From JAEUJM01 sp044221555 (GTDB taxonomy: Bacteria > Actinomycetota > Acidimicrobiia > Acidimicrobiales > DATDAH01): DNA of 64,000 nt. Where the stretch lies: the NCBI GenBank assembly GCA_044221555.1, contig JBGAOY010000010.1:1-64000 (forward strand), read 5' to 3'. Positions 25,787 to 34,465 of this stretch are shown one piece after another. The position numbers and the translations under genes were made by a program. The first letter of the stretch is position 1. Every line of letters starts with the position of its first letter. Below the pieces are notes generated by a model. The model saw nothing but the letters and a program-made list of their open reading frames with translations, was not told the origin of the DNA and did no database searches.

Positions 25787-27621
25787 GGATCGGGCTCGGA
25801 GGTGAGCAGCAGCACCGCGCCGTGGATCTCGCGCCCGTCGATGACCAGTGGCGAGACCGCGATCCGGCAGCGGAGGGCGCCGCCCTTGCGGTCGACCGCG
25901 CACAACTCCACGTCGTTGCGCCCCCCGGCGAGGGCCTCGCGTATCGGTGTGACCAGCTCGGCCACCGGCAGGCCGATGTCGAGGGCGGTGAAGGACCGGG
26001 CCACCGCGTCGTCGGCCGGCAAGCCGAAGAGATCGGCCATGGTCCGGTTCCACACCTCGACGTCGAGGTGCGAGTCCACGACGACCACACCACCAGGCAG
26101 GTTGCCCACGATGGAGTCGAGCAGACCCCGGCTGCGGTCGAGGATCAAGGTCTGGCTCTGGAGCTCGCCGTTCATGGTGGCCAGCTCCTGGTTCGCGGAT
26201 TGGAGCTCTTCGTTGGTGGTCTCGAGCTCTTCGTTGGTGGATTGGAGCTCTTCGTTGGTGGTCTCGAGCTCTTCGTTGGTGGACTGGAGCTCTTCGTTGG
26301 TGGTCTCGAGCTCCTCGTTGGCGGACTGGAGCTCCTCGTTGGTGGTCTGGAGCTCCTCACGTGATCGGTCCACCTCGCGGCGCAGGCTGACGGTCTCGGT
26401 GGCGTCGACGAACGAGATGCTCACGCCGAGCGGGGCACCCAGGTCGTCGATCAGAGGTGCCACGACGACGTCGAAGTACTGGTGCCGGCCGCTGTCGAGC
26501 TCACGACCGGCGCCTTGGCGCACCTGCGCCGCACCCGTCACGTACGCGGCTTCGATGATCGAGCGCAGCTCGATCGGGCGGTACGAGACCTCCAGGTCCT
26601 GGAACGGGCGGCCCAGGTCCTGGGGGCCGAGGCCGAACTGGGCGCGGGCCGAGGCGTTCGCCGCGGTCATCTGGCCGTCCACGTCGACCACCAGTTGGGC
26701 GACAGGGGCGACCGCCGCGGCCTTCGAGATCAGGAGCGACTCGGGGTCGTTCGGGACGGCCCCGTCCACGAGCCCGCTGGCCAGGTCGAATCGTCGGGAC
26801 GGGCCGGTGGGGACCTTCGAGAAGATCCGCTGGCGTGGCTCGACGGGCCGGAACAGCCCCTGATGGGCGAGCAGCGTCTCGGCCTTGCCGAGGACCAGCA
26901 CGCCGTCGTCCTCGAGGGCGTAGTGGAAGCGGGCGATCACCTTGGCCTGCAGTTCGGCGTTGAAGTACATGAGCGTGTTGCGGCTGCTCAACAGGGCCAG
27001 GCGGGAGATGGGCGCGTCGGACGCCAGGTCGTGGCGACCGAAGATCAGCGTGCGGCGCAGATCGGGGCGGAACACGTAGCTCCCACCGACGGCGTCGAAG
27101 TAGCGCTCGCGGTACGAGGGGTCGAGGTCCTGCAGGTGCCGGGCCGAGAAGGTGCCACTGCGGGCCTTGGCCAGCGCCTCCTCGTCGATGTCGGTGGCGT
27201 AGATCTTGACCCGCTCCTGGAACGCGACCTCTCCGAGCGCCTCGGCCAGCAGGATGGCCAGCGTGTAGGCCTCCTCGCCCGTCGCGCAGCCGGCCGACCA
27301 CACGCGCAACGGGGCGTCCGGCGGGCGATTGGCGATGAGCTCGGGCAGCACGTGATCCGCGACGTGGGCCCAGGCATCGGGGTCGCGGAAGAAGGCCGTG
27401 ACCTTGATCAAGATCGTGTCGAAGAGCACCGGGAACTCCTCGGGATGCTCGTCGAGGAAGGCCCGGTAGTCGTGGAACGACTCGGCGCCGACCTCGTGCA
27501 TCCGCTTCTCGATCCGCCGTCGCAGGCTCGGTCGCTTGTAGCCGGTGAAGTCGAAGCCGCGTTCGGCGAGGAGATACGCGAGCAGGTCCTCGATCTGGTC
27601 CTGCTGCTCGTCTGGTGTCAC
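25783..27621 (-). CDS. CheR methyltransferase fused to PAS domains
   Basis: The 612-aa protein has an N-terminal CheR helical domain (GYKRPSLRRRIEKRM) and a SAM-binding domain with WSAGCATGEEAY (108-119) and IYATDIDEEAL. A PAS domain spans about 300-410. A heptad coiled coil covers 421-490 (EELQTTN, EELQSAN, EELETTN and so on). A second PAS fills the C-terminus. CheR normally methylates chemoreceptor glutamates. Here no receptor, CheA or CheW gene is present, so a non-chemotaxis role is likely. In many bacteria CheB, CheR, PAS and kinase units form one chain; here the same order is split by 4-nt overlaps. Confidence 0.9.
   Translation of the reverse strand: MTPDEQQDQIEDLLAYLLAERGFDFTGYKRPSLRRRIEKRMHEVGAESFHDYRAFLDEHPEEFPVLFDTILIKVTAFFRDPDAWAHVADHVLPELIANRPPDAPLRVWSAGCATGEEAYTLAILLAEALGEVAFQERVKIYATDIDEEALAKARSGTFSARHLQDLDPSYRERYFDAVGGSYVFRPDLRRTLIFGRHDLASDAPISRLALLSSRNTLMYFNAELQAKVIARFHYALEDDGVLVLGKAETLLAHQGLFRPVEPRQRIFSKVPTGPSRRFDLASGLVDGAVPNDPESLLISKAAAVAPVAQLVVDVDGQMTAANASARAQFGLGPQDLGRPFQDLEVSYRPIELRSIIEAAYVTGAAQVRQGAGRELDSGRHQYFDVVVAPLIDDLGAPLGVSISFVDATETVSLRREVDRSREELQTTNEELQSANEELETTNEELQSTNEELETTNEELQSTNEELETTNEELQSANQELATMNGELQSQTLILDRSRGLLDSIVGNLPGGVVVVDSHLDVEVWNRTMADLFGLPADDAVARSFTALDIGLPVAELVTPIREALAGGRNDVELCAVDRKGGALRCRIAVSPLVIDGREIHGAVLLLTSEPDP
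26152..26361 (-). repeat. 21-bp coding repeat for a heptad coiled coil
   Basis: About ten consecutive 7-codon units alternate between the EELQ(S/T)xN and EELETTN types inside the CheR-PAS gene. The DNA units are near-identical (GAGCTCTTCGTTGG on the plus strand), so they could contract or expand by slippage and change the length of the signalling helix. They are not a CRISPR: there are no spacers and the frame is never broken. Confidence 0.85.
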
Positions 27622-28238
27622 CCGCGCGTCTCGTTCCCCGTCACCAGCGTGACGATGGCCTCTGGGATCTCCGCGAGCGGGAGCACGAAGTCCACGCAGT
27701 TCGTGGCGATGGCCGCCGACGGCATGCCGAAGTAGTCCGAGCTCGCCTCGTCCTGGGCGATCACCGTACCCCCGGTCTTCTTGACGGCTTCGACGCCCAT
27801 GGCGCCGTCGGAGCCGGTGCCGGTGAGCACCACTGCGATCGTGGCCGCGCCGTAGGCCCCGGCAACCGATTCGAACAGCAGGTCGACGGAGGGGCGCACG
27901 AAGTGCACCAGCTCGGAGTGCGTGAGCGCAATGGCGCCCTGGTCCACGAGGAGGTGGTGGTCGGGTGGCGCGATGTACACCGTGGCGGGCAGGAGACGGG
28001 TCCCCGCGACCGCGGTCTCGACCGACAGGGCCGCACGGCGGCGGAGGATCTCGGTCAGCAGGCTCCGGTGCCGCGGATCGACGTGCTGCACCACCACGAT
28101 CGGCACCGACAGGTCGCCGGGCAACGCGCCGACCAGCTCCTGGAGGGCGGTCACGCCGCCGGCGGACGCACCCACCGCGACGATGCGGTACCTGTCGTCG
28201 CCTCCTCGGCGCCGCTCGCCGGTCGCGTCCGAGACCAT
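27618..28238 (-). CDS. cheB: CheB-type methylesterase without a receiver domain
   Basis: The 206-aa catalytic domain carries the CheB triad Ser25 (GASAGG), His52 (VVQHVDP) and Asp144 (GTGSDGAMG). The usual N-terminal receiver domain is missing, so it is not switched by CheA. It should remove methyl esters or deamidate glutamines on a partner, perhaps reversing the CheR-PAS neighbour. ATG 28238 is the start. The stop overlaps the GTG of CheR-PAS by 4 nt. It is the first gene of the four-gene operon, with the promoter presumably in the 76 bp between it and the FadD17-like gene end. Confidence 0.9.
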   Translation of the reverse strand: MVSDATGERRRGGDDRYRIVAVGASAGGVTALQELVGALPGDLSVPIVVVQHVDPRHRSLLTEILRRRAALSVETAVAGTRLLPATVYIAPPDHHLLVDQGAIALTHSELVHFVRPSVDLLFESVAGAYGAATIAVVLTGTGSDGAMGVEAVKKTGGTVIAQDEASSDYFGMPSAAIATNCVDFVLPLAEIPEAIVTLVTGNETRG

Positions 28239-28314
28239 CCCCGCATCATCGCTCGTGCGGCACGACAGGGACAGGGCCGTTCGCCCCTGGTGGTGCCGGG
28301 GCCGCCGACGGCAC

Positions 28315-29931
28315 TCAGGGGCGTAGCAGCGTGTAGGTGAGGTCGCGGCCGGGGCGGTGCCAGACGGGGTCGTCGACGTCGGTGCCGTCCTGTTGCAGCC
28401 GGCGCTTGAGCACCTTGTTGGTCTGGGTCGCCGGCAGGGCGGCGGTGACCCGGATGAGGCGGGGAGCGGCCTTGGTGCCCAGATCGGCCTGCGCGGCCAG
28501 GAAGTCGGCGAACCCGTCGGGATCGAGCTCGGCGCCGGGCCGGAGCACCAGCGCCGCCATGCACTGGTCGCCGACCACGGGGTCGGGCACGGCGTAGACC
28601 GCGGCCATGGCCACGTCGGGGTGGCGCAGCAGGATCCGTTCGATGGGCGCCGCTGCCATGTTCTCACCGTCCACGCGCAGCCACTCGCTGGAACGACCGG
28701 CGAAGTAGAGGAACCCGTCGGCGTCCTTGTAGGCGAGGTCCCCCGTCCAGTACATGCCGTCGCGGCGTCGCTCGGCCTCGGCCTCCTCGTTGCGCCAGTA
28801 CCCCTCGAACTGCGCCGCGCCCGAGCGGTTGACCAGCTCGCCGATGGCGTCGTCGGCGTTCGTGAGCGCGCCGTGCTCGTCGAAGGTCGCCACGGGGCAC
28901 TCGTCGCCGGTGTCGGGGTCCAGCACCAGGTTGTCGGGCCCCGCCGGGCCCAGGGAGCCGGGCGGCGTGTCGGAGGTGCGGCTCACGTTGGCGCCGCCCT
29001 CGCTCGATCCGTAGCCGTCGATCACCAGGCACCCGAACCGCTCGCCGAACCGTCGGATGTCGTCGTCGGCCGCCTCGTTGCCGAACACGATGCGCAGTGG
29101 GTTGTCGGCGTCGTCGGGCCGCTCGGGGGTGGCCAGGATGTAGGCCAGTGGCTTGCCCACGTAGTTCGCGTACGTGACGCCGTAGCGGCGGACGTCGTCG
29201 AGGAACGCCGACGCCGAGAACTTGCGACGCAGGACCGTGGTGGCGCCACCGGCGACCGACGGGCACCATCCCGCCATGAGCGCGTTCGAGTGGAAGAGGG
29301 GCATCGAGACGTAGCAGACGGCCTCGGGCCCCAGACCGAAGCCCATGGCCACGATGCCACCGATGCGGGCCAGGCGACCCTGGCTGCACTTCACGGCTTT
29401 CGGGGCGCCACTCGTGCCCGACGTGAACAGCAGCAGGTACAGGTCGTCGGCGCCCACGCTGCGGCCCTCGGCGGCGAGCGCGGCGTCGACGGTCGCCAGG
29501 TCGGCCCCGTCGTGGGCCGCCAACTGCTCCAGGTAGTCGGGGTCGTCCGTGCCCCACACCCGGTCGGGGCCGAGGCCGAGATCGAGGCCGTCGAGCAGGC
29601 TCCGGTAGGTGGGCTCGACGATCACCACCTGGCACGCCGTGTGGGTGATGTCCCTCGCGAGCTCGGCACCCCGCCGGGTGGGGTTGATGCCCACGACGGT
29701 GGCTCCCACCAGCGCGGCGGCACCCAGCCAATGCGCGAACTCGGGGACGTTGTCGGCCAGGACCCCCACGTGGAACGGCCCGGGCCGGCGCTCGGCCAAC
29801 AGCAGCACCGCCCGTTGGGCGGCCGCGGTGGTGGCCTCCGGCCACGTCCAGGCCTGGTCGTCGTAGCGGAGCGCCACACCGGCGTCGTCGGCGTGGGCGC
29901 GGAGGAGGCGGTCGACGGAGTCGGGCGTCAC
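28315..29931 (-). CDS. fadD17: FadD17-like acyl-CoA synthetase
   Basis: The 538-aa ANL-family enzyme has the AMP-binding motif LFTSGTSGAPKAVKCSQ, GYGSSEGG, YWTGDLAYKD, and the C-terminal NKVLKR lysine. Long stretches match remembered M. tuberculosis FadD17 (Rv3506): CYVSMPLFHSNA, RRKFSASAFLDDVRRYG, TYANYVGKPL. In M. tuberculosis, FadD17 activates steroid side-chain acids during cholesterol breakdown. GTG 29931 is the start. It lies 29 bp downstream of a luciferase-like oxidoreductase gene on the same strand and probably shares its transcript. It ends 76 bp before the CheB start. Confidence 0.85.
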   Translation of the reverse strand: MTPDSVDRLLRAHADDAGVALRYDDQAWTWPEATTAAAQRAVLLLAERRPGPFHVGVLADNVPEFAHWLGAAALVGATVVGINPTRRGAELARDITHTACQVVIVEPTYRSLLDGLDLGLGPDRVWGTDDPDYLEQLAAHDGADLATVDAALAAEGRSVGADDLYLLLFTSGTSGAPKAVKCSQGRLARIGGIVAMGFGLGPEAVCYVSMPLFHSNALMAGWCPSVAGGATTVLRRKFSASAFLDDVRRYGVTYANYVGKPLAYILATPERPDDADNPLRIVFGNEAADDDIRRFGERFGCLVIDGYGSSEGGANVSRTSDTPPGSLGPAGPDNLVLDPDTGDECPVATFDEHGALTNADDAIGELVNRSGAAQFEGYWRNEEAEAERRRDGMYWTGDLAYKDADGFLYFAGRSSEWLRVDGENMAAAPIERILLRHPDVAMAAVYAVPDPVVGDQCMAALVLRPGAELDPDGFADFLAAQADLGTKAAPRLIRVTAALPATQTNKVLKRRLQQDGTDVDDPVWHRPGRDLTYTLLRP

Positions 29932-29959
29932 CCGGCAGACCGTAGGGGCCGGTGGCCGG

Positions 29960-31096
29960 TCAGACGGTGGCGGTGGCCAGCTGCGCCTCGCGCTGGCGGG
30001 TGGTGCTGTGCACGGGGTCCTTGTCGAACGCGGGGATGATCTGCTGGCCGAACGTCTCGACCGCCTCGATGGCCACCTCGATGGGCATCGTGCTGGAGAG
30101 CATGCCGAAGGTGAGCTGATCGGCCCCGGTCGCCTGGTAGCGCTCGACGGTCTTGGCGCACTCCTCAGGCGTGCCGATGCACACCATGTGGTCCTTGATG
30201 TTCTGGTCGACCTGCTCGTAGGTGGGATCGGGCAGCACCGCCGGCCACTCGGGGATGCCGGGGGGCTTGGGGAAGGTGTCGAGGTACCGGAACACGTTGG
30301 TGGTGTGGTAGCCGGTGGTCATGTCCGTGGCGATGTGACGGGCCTTCTCACCGTCCTCGAGGCAGAGCATCTGGGTCGTGACCATGACGTTGTCGTTGAC
30401 GTAGCCGCCCACCGGGTCGGCGTCCTGGACCGCGATCTTGTAGGTCTCGATGAGCGGCTTGAGGGCCTCGGGCGAGCTGACGCCGAAGCAGAGGATGCCG
30501 AGGCCGAGCCGACCTGCCTTCTCGAAGGTGCCGGGGTTGCCGGCCGCGACCCACAGCGGGGGATGGGGCAGCGTGTAGGGCTTCGGCAACACGTTGCGCT
30601 TCGGCATCGAGAAGTACTCGCCGTCGTAGCTGTAGTCCGTCTCGGCCCACATCCGCGGCAGTTGGGGGAGGACCTCGTCGAACATGCGCTTGGTCAGCTC
30701 GGGGTCGGTGATGCCGAACCCGGCCTGCTCGGTGCTGGACGAGCCGCGGCCCATGCCGAACTCGAATCGCCCCTGGCTCAGGTGGTCGATCATGGCCACC
30801 CGCTCGGCGATGCGGGCGGGGTGGTTGACCGGCGGCGTGATGTTGATGATGCCGCTGCCCAGGTGGATGTTCTGCGTGGTGCCGGCCAGGTAGGCGAGGA
30901 AGGACTCGTTGGCCGAGAGGTGCGAGTACTCCTCGAGGAAGTGGTGCTCGGTGGCCCACGTGTACTTGAAGTTGTTGCGGTCGGCCGCCTGCGTCCAGAC
31001 CACCTCGTCCATCAAGCGGGTGTGCTCGATGTTGTCGGGGTCGAGGTCGGCCACCTGATGGGGCACGTACAGGCTGTTGAAGATGCCGAATTCCAT
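29960..31096 (-). CDS. Luciferase-like flavin-dependent oxidoreductase
   Basis: The 378-aa protein shows the bacterial luciferase-like barrel: MEFGIFNSLYVP, WATEHHFLEEYSH, GSGIINITPPVNHPARIAERVAMIDHLSQGRFEFGMGRGS. The C-terminus includes GTPEECAKTVERY and GADQLTFGM. Members use FMN or F420 to oxidise or hydroxylate lipids and other substrates, some as Baeyer-Villiger enzymes. ATG 31096 agrees with the family N-terminus, and the longer open frame is noise. It is probably co-transcribed with the FadD17-like gene and is divergent from an acyl-CoA dehydrogenase, with a weak KstR-like site between. Confidence 0.87.
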   Translation of the reverse strand: MEFGIFNSLYVPHQVADLDPDNIEHTRLMDEVVWTQAADRNNFKYTWATEHHFLEEYSHLSANESFLAYLAGTTQNIHLGSGIINITPPVNHPARIAERVAMIDHLSQGRFEFGMGRGSSSTEQAGFGITDPELTKRMFDEVLPQLPRMWAETDYSYDGEYFSMPKRNVLPKPYTLPHPPLWVAAGNPGTFEKAGRLGLGILCFGVSSPEALKPLIETYKIAVQDADPVGGYVNDNVMVTTQMLCLEDGEKARHIATDMTTGYHTTNVFRYLDTFPKPPGIPEWPAVLPDPTYEQVDQNIKDHMVCIGTPEECAKTVERYQATGADQLTFGMLSSTMPIEVAIEAVETFGQQIIPAFDKDPVHSTTRQREAQLATATV

Positions 31097-31129
31097 GCCC
31101 GGGATCGTAACGCAGCACCTGGCGGAATT

Positions 31130-31143
31130 TGAAACGTGATCTA
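31130..31143. promoter_or_regulatory. Weak KstR-like site
   Basis: TGAAACGTGATCTA fits TnnAACnnGTTnnA with one mismatch (GAT for GTT). It lies between two divergent lipid genes, 33 bp from one start and 50 bp from the other. The arms are poorly symmetrical, so support is weaker than for the other three sites. Confidence 0.35.
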
Positions 31144-31193
31144 AAAACGGCAACGGCGGGCTGCGCCGGGGACGGCTGTGGTGAGATGAGGCC

Positions 31194-32357
31194 ATGTCCG
31201 TCGACGCCGGGGCCGCCGACCTCGCCGCCGAGGTGCGGGCGGACGCCGCGGCCGCCGGCCTGCAGCCCAGGGGTGCCGGTGACGCCGCCCCGGTGCTCGG
31301 CGCGGGCAACGACGACCTCGGTCCGGGCCGCGCCTACCTGGCGGCCATGGGGCGGTGGGCGGTGCCGACGTGGCCGGTCGAGCACGGCGGCGCCGGCCTG
31401 GGGCCGGAGGACGTCGGCGTCGTGCAGCGGACGGTCGGCGCCTACGCCGTGCCCGACCTGTACCCCTTCGCGGTCGGCCTCGCCCTCGTCGGGCCGACGC
31501 TGCTCGTCCACGGCACCCCCGAGCAGCGGGCCCGCTGGCTGGCGCCGATCGCTCGGGGTGAGGAGATCTGGTGCCAGCTCTTCTCCGAGCCCGACGCCGG
31601 GTCGGACCTCGCCGGCCTCACCACTCGCGCCGAGCGCGACGGCGGCGTCTGGCGGCTCACCGGGGCCAAGGTCTGGGCCAGCCGGGCCCACTACGCCCGG
31701 TGGGGGCTGTGCCTGGCCCGCTCGGACTGGTCGGTGCCCAAGCACTCGGGCATCACCGTGTTCGCGGTCGACCTGGAGGCGGACGGCGTCGAGGTGGCGC
31801 CTCTGAAGCAGATGAACGGCGACGCCCATTTCAACCAGGTCTTCCTCGACGGGGTGCTGGTCCCCGACGGTGACCGCCTCGGCGACCCTGGCGCGGGGTG
31901 GGGTATCGCCCGGTCGGTGCTCGCCCTCGAACGGGGCGGCGGCGCCGGTGCGCCGGCCGCGGGCCTGGGCCTCGGGGACACGTCGGCGCTGCTCGACCTC
32001 GTGGGCTCGGCCGACCACCGATCGGCGGCCGTGGCGCGGGACCGGGCCATGGCCGTGTACGGCGACGTCCAGGCACGGCGCTGGGCGGGTCGGCGCACAC
32101 CGGGAGCGAAGCTGCGCATGGCGGACACCCTGAAGGCCACGACGTCACTCGCCCTCGAGCTCGAGGGTCCGGCAGGGATGCTGGCCGACGGCGAGTGGGC
32201 GACGACCTTCCTGACCGCGCCGTCGCTGTCCATCCGGGGCGGCACCGACGAGATCCAGCGCAACCAGATCGGCGAGCAGGCGTTGGGCCTGCCCCGCGAG
32301 CCCGCCGTGGACCGCGACGTCCCCTTCGGCGACCTGCCCCGCTCCGGCCGCCCCTGA
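31194..32357 (+). CDS. Acyl-CoA dehydrogenase
   Basis: The 387-aa FAD enzyme has WPVEHGGAGLG, the FAD/substrate loop CQLFSEPDAGSDLAGLTT, GAKVWASRAHYA and the C-terminal SIRGGTDEIQRNQIGEQALGLPRE. The family alpha,beta-dehydrogenates acyl-CoA. A region near 245 (ALERGGGAGAPAAG) is shorter and more glycine-rich than usual. This may alter the acyl pocket. ATG 31194 is the only good start. Divergence from the luciferase-like/FadD17 operon suggests a role in the same lipid pathway. Confidence 0.88.
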   Translation: MSVDAGAADLAAEVRADAAAAGLQPRGAGDAAPVLGAGNDDLGPGRAYLAAMGRWAVPTWPVEHGGAGLGPEDVGVVQRTVGAYAVPDLYPFAVGLALVGPTLLVHGTPEQRARWLAPIARGEEIWCQLFSEPDAGSDLAGLTTRAERDGGVWRLTGAKVWASRAHYARWGLCLARSDWSVPKHSGITVFAVDLEADGVEVAPLKQMNGDAHFNQVFLDGVLVPDGDRLGDPGAGWGIARSVLALERGGGAGAPAAGLGLGDTSALLDLVGSADHRSAAVARDRAMAVYGDVQARRWAGRRTPGAKLRMADTLKATTSLALELEGPAGMLADGEWATTFLTAPSLSIRGGTDEIQRNQIGEQALGLPREPAVDRDVPFGDLPRSGRP

Positions 32358-32377
32358 CCGCTCTAGCGTGAGCGGCG

Positions 32378-33703
32378 ATGACCGACGGCGCCGCCGAGGT
32401 GGAGATCCTGCCCTTCGATCCCGACCGGGACGACGCCGAGCTGTTCGCATTGTTCGCCCGCATCGTCGACGCGGGAGAGGGCTACCCGCACGACGCCCCG
32501 CTGTCGCGGGCCGACCACGACGGTCTCTGGCGCTCGCCTGTGGCCACCGTGACGGTCGCCCGCCTCGGTGGCCGACTGGTCGGCGCGTACTACCTGAAGC
32601 CCAACTACGCCGGTCGGGCGAGCCACATCGCCAACGCCGGCTACGTGGTCGACGCGTCGGCGCGTGGCCTGGGGCTCGGCCGGCGCCTGGTGGCTCACTC
32701 CATCGAGGCGGCTCCGGGTCTCGGCTTCGACGCCATCGTGTTCAACCTGGTCTTCGAGTCCAACCCCGCCCGCCCCCTGTACGAGGAGATGGGCTGGCAG
32801 CAGGTCGGCCGCATCCCCGACGCCGTCGGCGGCGAGGCCGGCATCGTCTACTGGCGACGGGTGGGTCCCTCGCCGGACGTGGCGTTCGAGCGGTTCCTGG
32901 GGGTGGACTGGTCCGGCGCGAAGACGGGCGGCAACGTCTTCCTCGCCGAGGTGGTCCGCGGTCCGGCCGGGGGCCTGCAGGTCGTTCGGGTCGAGCGGTC
33001 ATCGCGTGATCGGGTCGAGGCCGAGCTCCGCGAGGCGCCCGAGCACCGGACGCTCGCCGGACTCGACTTCTCGTTCTCGTTCCCAGCGTCCTTCGCGCTC
33101 GATGGTCGAAGCGACTGGACCTGGGCCGACCTGCGCCGGTGGGCGGCGCAGCTCGTGGCATCCCACGACGGCGACGTGCGTGCCGGGCTGCATGCGTCCG
33201 GCGAGCGGTCCCAGTTCCGGCTCGTTCGGGGGGACCGGGCACCGCAGCTCATGCGGCAGACCGAGCTCGCATGCATTCCGCGCCCACAGTCCGTCTGCGA
33301 CCTCGTGCAGTTCCAGCGTCAGGTCGGCTTGGGCACCATCCATGGCATGGCGGTCCTCGACCGGCTCGCCGGACTGCCGCACGTCGAGGTCTGGCCGTTC
33401 GCGGGCGGCCTCGTCGACGACGCGCGGACCGTGGTGGCCGAGGTCTATCCCGCGATGTGGCTCGACCCCGACCTGCGCAAGGGGAGCGACGTCGACCGTC
33501 GCGAACAGGTCTCTCGCTGGCGGGCCCGCCCCGACGTGACCGGCCTCGACGACCGGACCGTCGAGCTCCTCGAGCGATCGCCGGACGCCGCCGACGCGCT
33601 GGCTGTGGCGCTGGCGCTGCCCGACCTGACCCTCGACGCCCCCGCCGACCCACTCGTCGCCCGCGAGGGCTGGATCCTCGGCGTCCACGCTGCGTTCAGC
33701 TGA
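32378..33703 (+). CDS. GNAT acetyltransferase fused to a DUF429-like RNase-H-fold domain
   Basis: The 441-aa protein joins two unrelated domains. Residues 1 to about 165 form a GNAT domain (ATVTVARLGGRLVGAYYLKPN, ARGLGLGRRLVAHSIEAA for acetyl-CoA binding, FNLVFESNPARPLYEEMGW). From about 172, FLGVDWSGAKTGGNVFLAEV and GLDFSFSFP resemble the DUF429 family, a predicted RNase-H-like nuclease fold, with Asp in each block. The junction shows no stop or frameshift. The coupling of acetylation to a nuclease-like fold is not one I recognise. It begins 20 bp after the acyl-CoA dehydrogenase. Confidence 0.75.
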   Translation: MTDGAAEVEILPFDPDRDDAELFALFARIVDAGEGYPHDAPLSRADHDGLWRSPVATVTVARLGGRLVGAYYLKPNYAGRASHIANAGYVVDASARGLGLGRRLVAHSIEAAPGLGFDAIVFNLVFESNPARPLYEEMGWQQVGRIPDAVGGEAGIVYWRRVGPSPDVAFERFLGVDWSGAKTGGNVFLAEVVRGPAGGLQVVRVERSSRDRVEAELREAPEHRTLAGLDFSFSFPASFALDGRSDWTWADLRRWAAQLVASHDGDVRAGLHASGERSQFRLVRGDRAPQLMRQTELACIPRPQSVCDLVQFQRQVGLGTIHGMAVLDRLAGLPHVEVWPFAGGLVDDARTVVAEVYPAMWLDPDLRKGSDVDRREQVSRWRARPDVTGLDDRTVELLERSPDAADALAVALALPDLTLDAPADPLVAREGWILGVHAAFS

Positions 33704-33801
33704 ACGCCGCCGTGACGGCGGTCCGAGCCACCAACCTCCGTGTCAGGGGAGTACGCGCTGCGAGGGACACCGGCGTCGGCCGTGACGCTACGGTCCGGCG
33801 G

Positions 33802-34161
33802 ATGAGCGATGGCGCCGACCGCCCCAAGGACCCCGACTGCGATCTCTGCCAGGCGGCCAAGATCACGCCCTGGCACCATGACGACGACGTGTGCTGGATC
33901 GCCGAGTGCGAGCTGTGCAGCACTCCCATGGTGGTGTGGCGCTCGCACGGCATCGACCCACCGGTGGACGAGAGGACCTACATGCACGAGCAGCTCGGCC
34001 TCGTCGCCCTCGCCGAGATCGGCGAGTTCTACATCGACGACAACATGCGCAACATCCCCGACCACTACCACGCCCACGCCCGCCCCAAGGGTGGGTTCTT
34101 CGGCCACCACATCACCCGGCCCGAGGGATCCGCCACGTACCGACCCCGCGACGAGTGGTGA
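33802..34161 (+). CDS. Cysteine/histidine-rich small protein, possibly HIT-like
   Basis: The 119-aa protein begins with CDLC and has CELC 22 residues later, then a conserved HYHAHARPKGGFFGHH end. The CxxC pairs and the H-x-H-x-H segment recall HIT-family nucleotide-binding proteins, which have a C-terminal histidine triad, but the normal HxHxH-phi spacing is only approximate. It probably binds zinc. ATG 33802 is chosen. It is about 100 bp after the GNAT fusion on the same strand and 21 bp before a small membrane-protein gene. Confidence 0.55.
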   Translation: MSDGADRPKDPDCDLCQAAKITPWHHDDDVCWIAECELCSTPMVVWRSHGIDPPVDERTYMHEQLGLVALAEIGEFYIDDNMRNIPDHYHAHARPKGGFFGHHITRPEGSATYRPRDEW

Positions 34162-34182
34162 GCATCGAGGGGGTGTGATCGC

Positions 34183-34374
34183 GTGCTGGAGGCGCTGTTC
34201 TGGCTGGGGTTCTCCGGATGCTGCTTCCTCCTCTACGCCTACTACCGGAGGCTGAGCACGCGGATCTTCCCGCGCATCTCGGAGACCTACGAGGCGACGA
34301 AGCGGACCGCCGGGGTCGTGGGGCTCGCGTCCTTCGCCTGGGCCGTCGTCACCTTCCTGCGCGCCTTCGTGTGA
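34183..34374 (+). CDS. Small two-helix membrane protein (63 aa)
   Basis: The GTG start at 34183 follows a GAGGGGG box. The product has hydrophobic helices at about 4-20 and 44-62, separated by a basic loop (YYRRLSTRIFPRISETYEATKR). There is no recognised family. Codon use is normal for the genome. It may belong with the preceding Cys/His-rich protein gene, only 21 bp away. Confidence 0.6.
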   Translation: MLEALFWLGFSGCCFLLYAYYRRLSTRIFPRISETYEATKRTAGVVGLASFAWAVVTFLRAFV

Positions 34375-34465
34375 GGCCAGTGTCGGCCCGGCCCCGGGTG
34401 CCGTCGTGCCACGCGATCCCGGCGGGTGTCGGCCGCACGCGAGCGCACGAGACCGCGCGGGTCGC

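Noticed and set aside
26152..26361. Regular repeats resembling a CRISPR array
   Set aside because: The units are contiguous 21-bp codon repeats without spacers and encode a coiled coil in frame.
23687..26863. Open frame of over 1000 codons on the plus strand opposite the signalling operon
   Set aside because: It mirrors real minus-strand genes; high GC suppresses stop codons on the opposite strand. Its translation shows no domain, and part is just the reverse of the heptad repeat.
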